A DNA stretch of 64,000 nt from JAWXBK01 sp034439975 (GTDB taxonomy: Bacteria; Pseudomonadota; Alphaproteobacteria; Dongiales; Dongiaceae), in assembly GCA_034439975.1 (NCBI GenBank), contig JAWXBK010000020.1, forward strand, positions 1-64,000. Direction: 5' to 3'. The notes beneath the pieces were generated by a model. That model had not been told where the DNA came from, made no database searches, and saw only the letters and a list, made by a program, of their open reading frames with translations. Below are positions 34,999 through 43,339 of the stretch, in pieces; within the stretch, counting starts at the first letter, position 1, and every line of letters begins with the position of its first letter. The position numbers and the translations under genes are program-made.

Positions 34999-35186
34999 CG
35001 GGCCTTGCTCATGGGGTGTCTCCCGAACGCAGGCGCTCTCAGGCAGGTTCCGGGGCCGGCTTTCGGCCGGAAACCCTACCGGATGCTTGTTCTACGCCGC
35101 CATGGTGCAATGCACAATGACCAATCCGCCGGGCCCTCGGGCGCAGCCCGCGCGCGCCGCAAGCCCGGGCGCTCCGGTCCCCGAAC

Positions 35187-35648
35187 CTAGATCTTGCCCA
35201 ACGGGCCGCCGTCGCCGCGGCTATCCAGCGACCAGTAGGTCCGCATTACCAAATAGGTGAAGGACGCCGACCAGGCGATCAGCAGCAGGCCGTTCAGCGA
35301 TTCGACCGCGGCGACGATCCGGGTCGGCCCGATCGGATAAATGTCGCCGATGCCGAGCGACGTGAAGGTGGTCGCGGAGAAATACAAAAAATCGAATACG
35401 CGGTTATGCGTGTCGCCGGTCAGCGATCCGAGCTTCAGGTCGTCGGCAAAGACATAATAGGCCAGCGCGTAAACTAGGACCTCCAGCACGTGCGCCACGA
35501 AACAGGCGAGCGTGACGAGCACCATGCGCCGGCGGAGACCGAGCCTTTCCGGTCCCGGCAGTACGCGCGAGACCAGTCGAAGCGCCTCGTAATGAGTAAG
35601 AATGGTGGTCGCGAGAAGAACGACACTGATCGCTGTCGCCAGCAGCAT
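35187..35648 (-). CDS. Small ion-channel (Ion_trans_2) protein
   Basis: A 153-residue membrane protein with three hydrophobic segments (about 2-25, 42-68, 112-135) and a pore-loop sequence TTFTSLGIGDIYP at residues 93-105. GIGD replaces the usual potassium filter GYGD/GFGD. This matches two-TM-type channels of the Ion_trans_2 family, with an added N-terminal helix. It is probably a potassium or cation leak channel in the inner membrane. The start at MLLATAISVV is preferred, because the extended frame is polar and overlaps the divergent control region. It is divergent from the ggt-like lipoprotein gene. Confidence 0.75.
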   Translation of the reverse strand: MLLATAISVVLLATTILTHYEALRLVSRVLPGPERLGLRRRMVLVTLACFVAHVLEVLVYALAYYVFADDLKLGSLTGDTHNRVFDFLYFSATTFTSLGIGDIYPIGPTRIVAAVESLNGLLLIAWSASFTYLVMRTYWSLDSRGDGGPLGKI

Positions 35649-35752
35649 ATTTGGATGTGCCTTCCCGCAGCGATCATTTCCCGTTGCCGGGCAGTGGACT
35701 GGCGGGCAGTCTAGTCGGAGCTTGAGGTCCCGCAAAGACAGGGGATGGGATC

Positions 35753-37549
35753 ATAGCGAACAAGACCATATCGGGACCGGCCGTCGGCGCCCTGGTCCTG
35801 ATTCTGACGACCGCAGGCTGCGCCGCTTTCGAAACCTGCGAACCCGTTCCGCTGGACGACGAAACAGCGGCCGAAGCGGCACGCGCGGATCCCGAGCCGG
35901 CCTTTACCGTTTCGGCCGAAGGCAGTGTCGTCGCCGCCGAGCGGCATATGATCGTCGCGGCCCACCCGCTCGCGGCGGAAGCCGGGCTTGCAATGTTGCG
36001 CAATGGCAGCAGCGCGATCGATGCGGCGATCGCAGCCCAGCTCGTGCTCAACCTGGTCGAGCCGCAATCCTCCGGCATCGGGGGCGGCGGGTTCCTGCTC
36101 TATTTCGATGCGGCGAACGACCGGACGCTTGCCTATGACGGGCGCGAGACGGCACCGATGGGCGCGAACGAGACCATGTTCCTCGACCCTGCGGGCAATC
36201 CGCTCGATTTTGACACCGCGGTCGAAAGCGGGCGTTCGATCGGGGTGCCCGGCCTGATGGCGATGCTCGAACTGGCGCATCGCGAGCACGGCACCTTGCC
36301 CTGGCCGGCGCTGTTCGTGCCCGCGATTGCGATCGCCGAGCACGGTTTTTCCGTATCGGAACGGCTGCACGATTTGCTGGTCGAATACGAGGCCGAACAT
36401 TGGTCTGAGGGCGCGCGTGATTATTTCTATCCGGACGGCGCGGCACCGGCCGTCGGCTCGATACTGCGCAATCCGGAGTTCGCCGAAACGCTGCGCCGGG
36501 TCGCCGCCATCGGATCGGAGATGATCTATCGCGGCGACATCGCGACAGCGATCGTAGCGGCGGCCGCAGAAGAACCGTTATCTGGCGTGCTCACCGAGAC
36601 CGATCTCGCCGGCTATGCGGCGTACAACAAACCGCCGGTTTGCGGCACGTATCGCGACTATCGGGTCTGCGGCATGGGTCCGCCATCGTCCGGCGGTATC
36701 GCGACATTGCAGATCCTCGGCATGCTCGAAGCGTTCGACATGGCGGATTACGGGCCGAATCAACCGGAGGCGATGCATCTGTTCGCCGAGGCGAGCCGCC
36801 TCGCCTTCGCGGATCGCGCACGCTATCTGGGCGACGACCGGTTTCTGCCGGTGCCGACCACGGGACTGCTCGACCCGCCCTATCTCGCCGAGCGCGCCGA
36901 TATGATCAGCGCGCGTTGCAGCATGGGCACGGCGGAAGCCGGAACGCCACCCGGTGCGATTGCGCTCGCCCAGCCGGCACCGCAGCGAGAGCCATCCGGC
37001 ACGTCGCATCTCAGCATCGTCGATGCGGCGGGCAACGCGGTCAGCCTCACCGCCAGCATCGAAACCGCATTCGGTTCGCGCCGCTGGGCCGCGGGCTTTC
37101 TTTTGAACAACCAGATGACCGATTTCGAGTTCGTGCCGAGCAATGACGCCGGCCAGTCGGTCGCCAATCGCATCGAGCCCGGCAAGCGGCCGCGCAGCTC
37201 GATGGCCCCCACATTGGTGTTCGACGCGAACGGCGATCTCTATGCCGTGCTCGGCTCGCCCGGCGGCGCACGGATCATCGGTTACGTGACCCAATCGCTG
37301 ATCGCGATGCTCGACTGGCAACTCGGCCCGCAGCAGGCCGTGGCACTGCCGCATCTCACCAACCGCAATGGCGCAACGGACCTCGAAAGCGAAACCAGCC
37401 TCGCGACGATAGCGCCCGATCTGGCAACGCTCGGTCACGAGATCCGGCTGGTCCCGATGTCGAGCGGGCTGCATGCCATTCTGGTGACCGATAATGGACT
37501 GCTTGGCGGCGCCGATCCGCGCCGAGAGGGCGTCGCCCTGGGCGATTGA
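35753..37549 (+). CDS. ggt: Gamma-glutamyltransferase lipoprotein, apparent ATA start
   Basis: A 598-residue gamma-glutamyltransferase, an autoprocessing Ntn hydrolase that cleaves glutathione in the periplasm. The catalytic Thr is Thr417 in SGTSHLSIVD. The usual core begins at VVAAERHMIVAAHPLAAEAG and contains SGIGGGGFLLYF and GPPSSGG. No ATG, GTG or TTG precedes the conserved N-terminus. However, the frame is open back to an ATA preceded by GGGG at 8 bases, and from there it encodes a lipoprotein signal (IANKTISGP...LTTAGC, Cys23). I therefore place the start at that ATA. Starting at the first ATG (35948) would cut off the first conserved strand. A mutation or sequencing error in the start codon is possible. 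Confidence 0.75.
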   Translation: MANKTISGPAVGALVLILTTAGCAAFETCEPVPLDDETAAEAARADPEPAFTVSAEGSVVAAERHMIVAAHPLAAEAGLAMLRNGSSAIDAAIAAQLVLNLVEPQSSGIGGGGFLLYFDAANDRTLAYDGRETAPMGANETMFLDPAGNPLDFDTAVESGRSIGVPGLMAMLELAHREHGTLPWPALFVPAIAIAEHGFSVSERLHDLLVEYEAEHWSEGARDYFYPDGAAPAVGSILRNPEFAETLRRVAAIGSEMIYRGDIATAIVAAAAEEPLSGVLTETDLAGYAAYNKPPVCGTYRDYRVCGMGPPSSGGIATLQILGMLEAFDMADYGPNQPEAMHLFAEASRLAFADRARYLGDDRFLPVPTTGLLDPPYLAERADMISARCSMGTAEAGTPPGAIALAQPAPQREPSGTSHLSIVDAAGNAVSLTASIETAFGSRRWAAGFLLNNQMTDFEFVPSNDAGQSVANRIEPGKRPRSSMAPTLVFDANGDLYAVLGSPGGARIIGYVTQSLIAMLDWQLGPQQAVALPHLTNRNGATDLESETSLATIAPDLATLGHEIRLVPMSSGLHAILVTDNGLLGGADPRREGVALGD

Positions 37550-37586
37550 CCTTGTGCCGGTCGCGCCCGGCCGCTAACAGGGCGCC

Positions 37587-38834
37587 ATGACCAAACCCCC
37601 GTCGCGTTCCTCCGCGCCTGGCGCCGCCATGGCGACCGCCAGTGGCAACAAGGCACTGCCGCTGATCCGCCTGCGGCCGGGCGCCCATCGCCGCGCGCAA
37701 TACGGCCATCCCTGGGTCTATTCGAACGAAATCGCGATGGACGCGAAGGCCCGCGCGCTGGCTCCGGGCACCGCCGTCACGCTGATGGCGGAGGATGGCC
37801 ACAGGCTCGGTACTTTTTTGTTCAACCCGCACGCACTGATCGCCGCACGGCTGATCGATTCGCGACCCGACACGCCGATCGACACCGCTTTGCTCGCAGA
37901 CCGGATCGGCCGGGCGAAGGCGCTGCGCGACCGGTTGTTCGACCGCCCTTTTTACCGGCTGATCCATGCCGAAGCCGACGGACTGCCCGGCACGATCGTC
38001 GATCGCTATGACGACCTGCTCGTGGTGCAGATCAACACCGCCGGCATGGACGCGCTTACGCCGGAACTGATGGCGGCGCTCGAAACGACGCTCGCGCCAC
38101 AGACGATCCTGTTGCGCAACGATTCGTCGGCCCGCACGCTCGAAGGCCTGCCGGAAGAAATCAGAGTTGCCAAAGGTGCGATCGACGCACCGGTGACGGT
38201 AATCGAAAACCATGTCACCTTCATCGCCGATCCCGGTGGCGGTCAGAAGACCGGCTGGTTTTTCGATCAGCGCGACAATCGCGCGATGGTCGCGCGCCTC
38301 GCCCGCGACAAGCGCGTGCTCGATCTCTACACGTACATGGGCGGGTTTGCGCTGGCTGCCGCCAATGCCGGCGCGCGATCGGTGCTTGCCGTCGATCGCT
38401 CGGAGCCCGCGCTGACTCTTGCCGCGGAAGCCGCACGACGCAACAAACTCGCCGATCGCGTGACGTTCCGGCGCGGCGAAGTGTTCGCCGTGACCGAGTC
38501 GTTGATCGACGCGGGCGAGCGTTTCGATATTGTCATTGCCGATCCGCCGGCCTTCGTGAAATCGAAGAAAGAACTGAACCAGGGCGCCCGCGGCTATCGC
38601 AAGCTCGCGCGCCTTGCCGCCACACTGGTCAAACCGGGCGGGTTCCTCTTCATCGCGTCCTGCTCGCACAATATGCCGGCCGATGAATTCGGCGAGCAGG
38701 TGCGCCGCGGTCTGTTCGATGCGGGACGAAGCGGGCGCATTCTTGCGCGCACCGGCGCCGCTCCCGATCATCCGCTGCACCCGGCACTGCCGGAGAGCGC
38801 CTATCTCAAGGCCGAGCTGATCGCCCTCGATTGA
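37587..38834 (+). CDS. rlmI: 23S rRNA m5C methyltransferase, RlmI family
   Basis: A 415-residue SAM-dependent RNA methyltransferase. The N-terminal PUA-like domain (about residues 28-100) starts RLRPGAHRRAQYGHPWVYSNEI, a hallmark of RlmI. The catalytic part has TGWFFDQRDNR, the SAM motif VLDLYTYMGGFALAAANAGA, and DPPAFVKSKKELNQGARGYRKL, with the catalytic Cys in SCSHNM. It modifies a cytosine in 23S rRNA in E. coli. Start ATG lies 37 bp after ggt; an internal ATG at residue 15 is possible. Confidence 0.88.
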   Translation: MTKPPSRSSAPGAAMATASGNKALPLIRLRPGAHRRAQYGHPWVYSNEIAMDAKARALAPGTAVTLMAEDGHRLGTFLFNPHALIAARLIDSRPDTPIDTALLADRIGRAKALRDRLFDRPFYRLIHAEADGLPGTIVDRYDDLLVVQINTAGMDALTPELMAALETTLAPQTILLRNDSSARTLEGLPEEIRVAKGAIDAPVTVIENHVTFIADPGGGQKTGWFFDQRDNRAMVARLARDKRVLDLYTYMGGFALAAANAGARSVLAVDRSEPALTLAAEAARRNKLADRVTFRRGEVFAVTESLIDAGERFDIVIADPPAFVKSKKELNQGARGYRKLARLAATLVKPGGFLFIASCSHNMPADEFGEQVRRGLFDAGRSGRILARTGAAPDHPLHPALPESAYLKAELIALD

Positions 38835-38847
38835 GACGCGCGTCGCC

Positions 38848-39576
38848 TCAAGAGAAATAGCGGCCGGGCGTCGTGCCCAGCGAACCGCGAAACGCGTGCA
38901 CGAACGCGCTCGCGCTGCTGTAGCCGACATCGAAGGCCGCGTCCGACACGCTCGCTCCGGCACCCAGCCGTTCGAGCGCCAGCAGGAGTCGCGCCTGCCG
39001 CCGCCACTGGCGCAGCGTCATGCCGGTCTCGAGATGAAAGCGGCGAATGAAGGTGCGGGTCGACATCGCGGCGTCTTTCGCCAGCGCTGCGATCGGCCGC
39101 TCGAGCGTGGGTTCGGCGAGGAGCGCGGCGGTGACGCGACGCAATCGCGGATCGCTCGGCTCGGGAATATGGAGCGGCATCGATTCCACGTTTTCGATCT
39201 CGGCGATCAGCAGGCTCAGCAGCGGCGGCACCAGGACCGGATCCGGCTGGCCGACCATGCGCAGGATCAGTTCGCGCATAAACGGCGATACGCTCCAGAC
39301 GGTGCATTCGGACGGAAAGGCGGGATGCTGGCCGCGCAGATAGACAGTGCGCATCGCAACCGCGCCGACGCAAACGATCGAATGCAGCACCCCGGCCGGC
39401 ATCCAGAGCGCCCGACCCGGCGGGACGACCCAGGTGCCGCCCCGGCTCGATATCCGCATCACCCCGGCCGCCGCGTGGACGATCTGATTCGAGACATGGC
39501 TGTGCGGCTCGATCTGCGCCCCCTTGGCGTAATCCTCGGCCCAGCCCTTGGCGCGCAGCCCGTTTCCGGCGGTCAT
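38848..39576 (-). CDS. AraC-family regulator with cupin sensor
   Basis: A 242-residue transcription factor. The N-terminal cupin-like half (IEPHSHVSNQIVHAAAGVMRI, WVVPPGRALWMPAGVLHSI) probably senses a small molecule. The C-terminal AraC DNA-binding domain (about 145-240) has the two helix-turn-helices, LAKDAAMSTRTFIRRFHLETGMTLRQW and VSDAAFDVGYSSASAFVHAFRGSLGTTPGRYF. It is divergent from an MFS exporter 99 bp away and likely regulates it. It converges with rlmI. Confidence 0.9.
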   Translation of the reverse strand: MTAGNGLRAKGWAEDYAKGAQIEPHSHVSNQIVHAAAGVMRISSRGGTWVVPPGRALWMPAGVLHSIVCVGAVAMRTVYLRGQHPAFPSECTVWSVSPFMRELILRMVGQPDPVLVPPLLSLLIAEIENVESMPLHIPEPSDPRLRRVTAALLAEPTLERPIAALAKDAAMSTRTFIRRFHLETGMTLRQWRRQARLLLALERLGAGASVSDAAFDVGYSSASAFVHAFRGSLGTTPGRYFS

Positions 39577-39674
39577 GGCATATATTCGACATTGATTGTC
39601 ATTATGTAGAAAGAAACTATGGCACGGCGCGGGTAAAATACAGGCGTCTTGAACCCCGATCCGGAGCCCGCCCG

Positions 39675-40895
39675 ATGTTCGGCTCGCCCCAGCTTCGTTT
39701 CATGAATGCCGGCCATTTCTGCGACCATTATTTCCTGCTGATCTTTCCGACCGCCGTCATCGCGATCCAGGACGACTGGCAGATGGCGTACGGCGAGGCG
39801 CTCGCGCTTGGTACGCCGGCCGTCATCGCCTTCGCGCTCGGGACGGTACTGGCGGGCTGGCTGGGCGACCGCTGGAGCCGGCGTTCGCTGATGGCGATCT
39901 TTTTCATCGGAATCGGGTTGGCCGGCATCGTAACCGGGCTCGCCCCAGGCCCTGTCGGCCTTGCGACCGGGCTCGCACTGATCGGTTTGTTCGCGGCGAT
40001 CTATCACCCCGTCGCGCTCGCGATGATCACCGATATAGCGACCAAACCCGGCCGTGCGCTTGCGGTCAACGGCGTGGCCGGCAATCTCGGTCTCGCCGGC
40101 GCATCGCTGGCAACCGGATGGATCGCAGCGATCTACGATTGGCGCACAGCATTCCTCATTCCGGGCGTGGTCGCGATTGTCTTCGGCATTCTCTATTGCA
40201 TCATCGCCTTTCGCGATACCGCGACGGGCGGTGGCAAAGTCGAAGCGATCGCCGCGATCGCATCGACGCGCGCGATGCAGATTCGCATCGTGGCCGCCGT
40301 GCTCGTCTTCGCGCTGCTGGGCGGGCTGGTCTTCAACGCGGTAACGATCTCGCTGCCCAAATTGTTCGACGAGCGCCTCACCGGCATCGCCGACGATCTT
40401 TCGCAGGTCGGGGAGTATGCGGCTCTGGTGTTTGCGATTGCCGCGTTCGCCCAACTACCGGTCGGCGATCTGCTCGACCGGTTCGGTGCGAGAGTTATCC
40501 TGATCACGCTGTTCGCCGCGCAGTTCGTCGCGTTCCTGCTGATCGCCGATGCCGAGGGCGCGATCGTGGTGCCGCTGGCGATCGGCCTGGTGCTGATGAT
40601 GTTTGCCGAACTGCCGGTGACTGCCAGGCTGGTCGGGCGGTACGTTTCGTCTAACTGGCGGGCGCGCGCCTTCTCGATCGAGTATCTGCTGTCGCTCGGC
40701 GTCAGCTCGGCCGCATTGCCGGCGATCGCCGCCCTGCATCTTTTCGGGTTCGGATTCGACAAGCAGTATCTGATTCTGGCCGGCTGTGTCGGGATCGCGT
40801 TCGTCGTCGCGTTCCTGCTGCCGGGGCGGCCGCGCGCGGATCAGATCGATCCGGCGATCAGTGATGGCCCCCGGCTTCGTCGAAGCCGCGCTTGA
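39675..40895 (+). CDS. MFS transporter
   Basis: A 406-residue permease with about twelve hydrophobic segments. The loop between helices 2 and 3 carries the MFS signature LAGWLGDRWSRRSLM. The start (FMNAGHFCDHYFLLIFPTAVIAI) resembles the fosmidomycin-resistance/Fsr-like branch, so efflux is the best guess. It pairs with the divergent AraC regulator. Its 3' end overlaps the small membrane-protein gene on the other strand by 38 bp. Confidence 0.88.
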   Translation: MFGSPQLRFMNAGHFCDHYFLLIFPTAVIAIQDDWQMAYGEALALGTPAVIAFALGTVLAGWLGDRWSRRSLMAIFFIGIGLAGIVTGLAPGPVGLATGLALIGLFAAIYHPVALAMITDIATKPGRALAVNGVAGNLGLAGASLATGWIAAIYDWRTAFLIPGVVAIVFGILYCIIAFRDTATGGGKVEAIAAIASTRAMQIRIVAAVLVFALLGGLVFNAVTISLPKLFDERLTGIADDLSQVGEYAALVFAIAAFAQLPVGDLLDRFGARVILITLFAAQFVAFLLIADAEGAIVVPLAIGLVLMMFAELPVTARLVGRYVSSNWRARAFSIEYLLSLGVSSAALPAIAALHLFGFGFDKQYLILAGCVGIAFVVAFLLPGRPRADQIDPAISDGPRLRRSRA

Positions 40896-41046
40896 TCATG
40901 TAGAAGATGAACAGGATCGCGAAGGCGAAGAAGGCGAGCCCGCCCCAATAAGCGACCGAGGCGCCGCCGCGCGCCGCCACGAACAAGCCGGCGAGGCCCA
41001 TCAGTCCCACGCAGCCGCACCAGATCCATTTCGAAACATCGCCCAT
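40858..41046 (-). CDS. Small two-helix membrane protein
   Basis: A 62-residue protein with two hydrophobic segments (about residues 8-27 and 33-50) and a short charged tail ending EAGGHH. The motifs CVGLMGLAGLFVAARGG and YWGGLAFFAFAILFIFYMI look like a conserved small protein I associate with Rhodospirillales, but I cannot name a function. Its ATG is followed by MGDVSKWIW. The gene overlaps the MFS gene's 3' end on the opposite strand, and overlapping ends are plausible here. Confidence 0.65.
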   Translation of the reverse strand: MGDVSKWIWCGCVGLMGLAGLFVAARGGASVAYWGGLAFFAFAILFIFYMIKRGFDEAGGHH

Positions 41047-41091
41047 GACCGTTCCTTCATTCCCAGCGGCCGACCGGCCGCGTGGGCGAAA

Positions 41092-42573
41092 TTAATGGGA
41101 ACGCGGGCGCGGCGCAACGCCCCGGCGATCGTCCGGGGCGGGCAATGTCAGGCGGAATGCCGTGCCCTTGCCGCTGGTATGCAGCAGCAGCACGTCGCCG
41201 CCATGGGCGCGCATGATCTCGCGGGCGATCGCGAGGCCGAGGCCGGAGCCGCCCGGCCGGGCCGAACCGGCAAAGGGCCGGAACAGGTTCTCCCGCGCGC
41301 GCGGCGGGAGGCCCGGGCCGTTGTCGCGAATGTCGATCTCGATGCCCTCGCTTGTCTTGCGGACGCCCATCGCGATCAGCGTCGCACCTGATTGCAGGGC
41401 GTTGAGGGCGACATTGGCGACGACCCGATAAAGCTGCGAGCGGTCGGCAAAGACGGCGATCGAATCGGAGTCGATCTCCCAGCCGATGCCCTTGCTGCGG
41501 TCCGGCAGGAGATCGGCTCGAACTTCATCGAGCAGCGGCGCCAGCGCAAAATTCCGGCATTCGAGCCGCAAGGCGCCCTCGCGCGTGAAATCGAGCGTCC
41601 GGGTACAAAGATCGACCGCACGGTCGAGGGCCGAGACCAAAGTCGGCGACGCATGGCGGACCTGCGGGTCGCCGCTCTCCGCCAGCCGGTCGGAAACCAG
41701 CCGCGCCGTCGTCAGCATGTTGCGCAGATCGTGACTGATTTTGCCGACGGCCGTCCCGAGCGCGGCCAGCCGCGTTTTTTGCGTCAGCGAATCGCGAATG
41801 GCGAGTTGCATCGCGGTCAGTTCGCGTTCAACCACGCCGACTTCATCGGAGCGGGCCGAAGGATGGACGATGGTAGATACATCTTCCGGATTCTTGCGAA
41901 ATGCCACCATGCTTTCGCTGATCCGTCGCATCGGACGCACCATCATCCAGTGCAGGCTGAAAAAGACCAGCGTCGCGGTGAACAATGAAATGATGATCGA
42001 AAGGCCGAGAATGCGTTCCGAGAAGTTGATCAATTCCGCGCGCATCGGCGCTTCGTCGATCAGAATGTCGACGACGTCGGACGGCATGTTCGGCGACGGC
42101 GCAATCACATGCAGCAGCCGGTTGTCGGAATGCCAGAGCGTCCCGAACGCATCGACGATCAGGTTGAAGAAACCGACCTGGCCAAGATGAATGGTGACGT
42201 CGGCCATGACGGCGGTTTCGTTTCGATCGATTTCCTCGTCGTCCGGCGTGTTCATGCCGACCAGCACATACTGGCCCTGCAGGATCAGTTTGCTGCCGTT
42301 CTCGCGCGCGAGCCCGACGACATAGGCGCCCGCATGTTTCAAGAGTTCGGCGGTCAGGGCTTCACTGACCATGTTGTCGGGTGTTGCCAGCAGCGCGAGT
42401 GCTGCGATATGCGAATCCGCCAAACGGTTTTGCAGATAATTGTAGCGATAGGCGGCGACCGAGGGCGCATAGATGAACACTTCGGCCAACATGACGAAGC
42501 TGATCGTCAGAACAAGCAGCCGCGCGGACAGACTTCGCAACGGCGACGGCATACGGGCACCCCTGCCACTCAT
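41092..42573 (-). CDS. Membrane sensor histidine kinase, orphan
   Basis: A 493-residue two-component sensor. One helix at about residues 10-32, a periplasmic sensor domain of about 150 residues, a second helix near 190-210 and a HAMP domain (MMVRPMRRISESMVAFRKNP) are followed by the kinase core. The phosphorylated His is in GKISHDLRNML, and the ATPase has NVALNALQSGA (N box), IRDNGPGLPP (G1) and PGGSGLGLAIAREIMRAHGG (G2). The ATG was chosen for GGAG 8 bases upstream; a GTG three codons earlier also fits. No response regulator is adjacent, so its partner is elsewhere. Confidence 0.85.
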   Translation of the reverse strand: MSGRGARMPSPLRSLSARLLVLTISFVMLAEVFIYAPSVAAYRYNYLQNRLADSHIAALALLATPDNMVSEALTAELLKHAGAYVVGLARENGSKLILQGQYVLVGMNTPDDEEIDRNETAVMADVTIHLGQVGFFNLIVDAFGTLWHSDNRLLHVIAPSPNMPSDVVDILIDEAPMRAELINFSERILGLSIIISLFTATLVFFSLHWMMVRPMRRISESMVAFRKNPEDVSTIVHPSARSDEVGVVERELTAMQLAIRDSLTQKTRLAALGTAVGKISHDLRNMLTTARLVSDRLAESGDPQVRHASPTLVSALDRAVDLCTRTLDFTREGALRLECRNFALAPLLDEVRADLLPDRSKGIGWEIDSDSIAVFADRSQLYRVVANVALNALQSGATLIAMGVRKTSEGIEIDIRDNGPGLPPRARENLFRPFAGSARPGGSGLGLAIAREIMRAHGGDVLLLHTSGKGTAFRLTLPAPDDRRGVAPRPRSH

Positions 42574-43115
42574 GGACGTCACTCCACCATAGGCCGCAGC
42601 GGCGATGCACGAACTCGCGATTACAAAAATCGTCTGAAAACCGCGGTTCTGACGTCCACGGCGATGCTCCTTAGGAAGACAATCGAACCGTACAGCCGCG
42701 ATGAATAACTAGATATTCAACCGTGTTCCCGCGCAGGGTTCGATGCCGCCGGGAACCGGCCGCTCTCCCGGCGGTCTTTTCAGGGGGACAGGCGCCCGGC
42801 CATATCCCCGGATGACGCCACGGCCTCCAGCAGCGAGTTCAACCGCCTTTTTGTTCGACGGGTGCGGCGAAAGGCCACGCCGGGCCGCGCAGACGCCGAA
42901 ATGACGATCGAAACCCCGGATAGGGCCCAACGGGCTCGATTGGCCCGGAAACCAGGCATCGGGGCAGCCCGGGACCGCCCCCGACACGGGCGGGGGCCCC
43001 CGTGGTACCCGGCGAAGAGGCTCTTGCCCGTCGCGCGAAGGCCGCAGGGATACCTGCCGGCCCGGAAAATCGTTGATATTGTGCGGCAGGGCGGCAAGCG
43101 ATGGGCGTCCGCGCG
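42574..43115. other. Unexplained structured intergenic region upstream of rpmH
   Basis: About 540 bp between the histidine kinase and the rpmH promoter. The left part is moderately AT-rich and ends at a clear terminator. The right part (42781-43110) is very G+C-rich with several self-complementary stretches, for example GCCCCC...GGGGGC around 42976-43000 and GGGCC...GGCCC around 42927-42950. Short frames exist on both strands but none has protein-like composition. I find no match by eye to 4.5S RNA, tmRNA or RNase P RNA. It could hold one or more non-coding RNAs. Confidence 0.4.
42746..42780 (+). terminator. Rho-independent terminator with no annotated upstream gene
   Basis: A perfect 9-bp stem CCGCCGGGA/TCCCGGCGG with an 11-base loop, followed by TCTTTT, on the plus strand. 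Nothing coding ends before it on this strand; the nearest gene is the oppositely oriented kinase. Confidence 0.65.
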
Positions 43116-43144
43116 TTGACTAAGTCCGGCCCAGCCCCTATACA
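43116..43144 (+). promoter_or_regulatory. Promoter of rpmH-rnpA operon
   Basis: TTGACT and TATACA separated by exactly 17 bases, 45 bases before the rpmH start. It is the best sigma-70 match in the window and fits a strongly expressed ribosomal protein gene. Confidence 0.75.
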
Positions 43145-43189
43145 GCCGGCCGGCATTTTCCAACGAACTTCCGACTACGGAGATCTCCG

Positions 43190-43339
43190 GTGAAGCGCAC
43201 CTATCAGCCCAGTGTGCTCGTCCGCAAACGGCGCCACGGCTTCCGTTCGCGCATGTCGACCGTGGGCGGGCGTACCGTCATCCGGCGGCGTCGAGCCAAG
43301 GGACGCAAGCGTCTCAGCGCCTGCGCTGCCGCGCGATGA
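43190..43339 (+). CDS. rpmH: 50S ribosomal protein L34
   Basis: A 49-residue very basic protein. The sequence KRTYQPSVLVRKRRHGFRSR followed by MSTVGGRTVIRRRRAKGRKRLSA is the universal L34 pattern. It starts with GTG, with GGAG 7 bases upstream, and is too short to stand out without the motif. The C-terminus carries about five extra residues (CAAAR) beyond the usual end LSA, and its stop overlaps the rnpA ATG by four bases. First gene of the rpmH-rnpA-yidD-yidC operon. Confidence 0.95.
   Translation: MKRTYQPSVLVRKRRHGFRSRMSTVGGRTVIRRRRAKGRKRLSACAAAR

Noticed and set aside
35948..37549. GGT starting at the first in-frame ATG
   Set aside because: This would delete the signal peptide and the first conserved strand although the frame upstream is open and encodes a lipoprotein signal; I prefer the ATA start.
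42780..43163. Minus-strand 127-codon frame upstream of rpmH
   Set aside because: Composition is Arg/Pro/Gly-rich without motif, it would run through the rpmH promoter, and it has no ribosome site.
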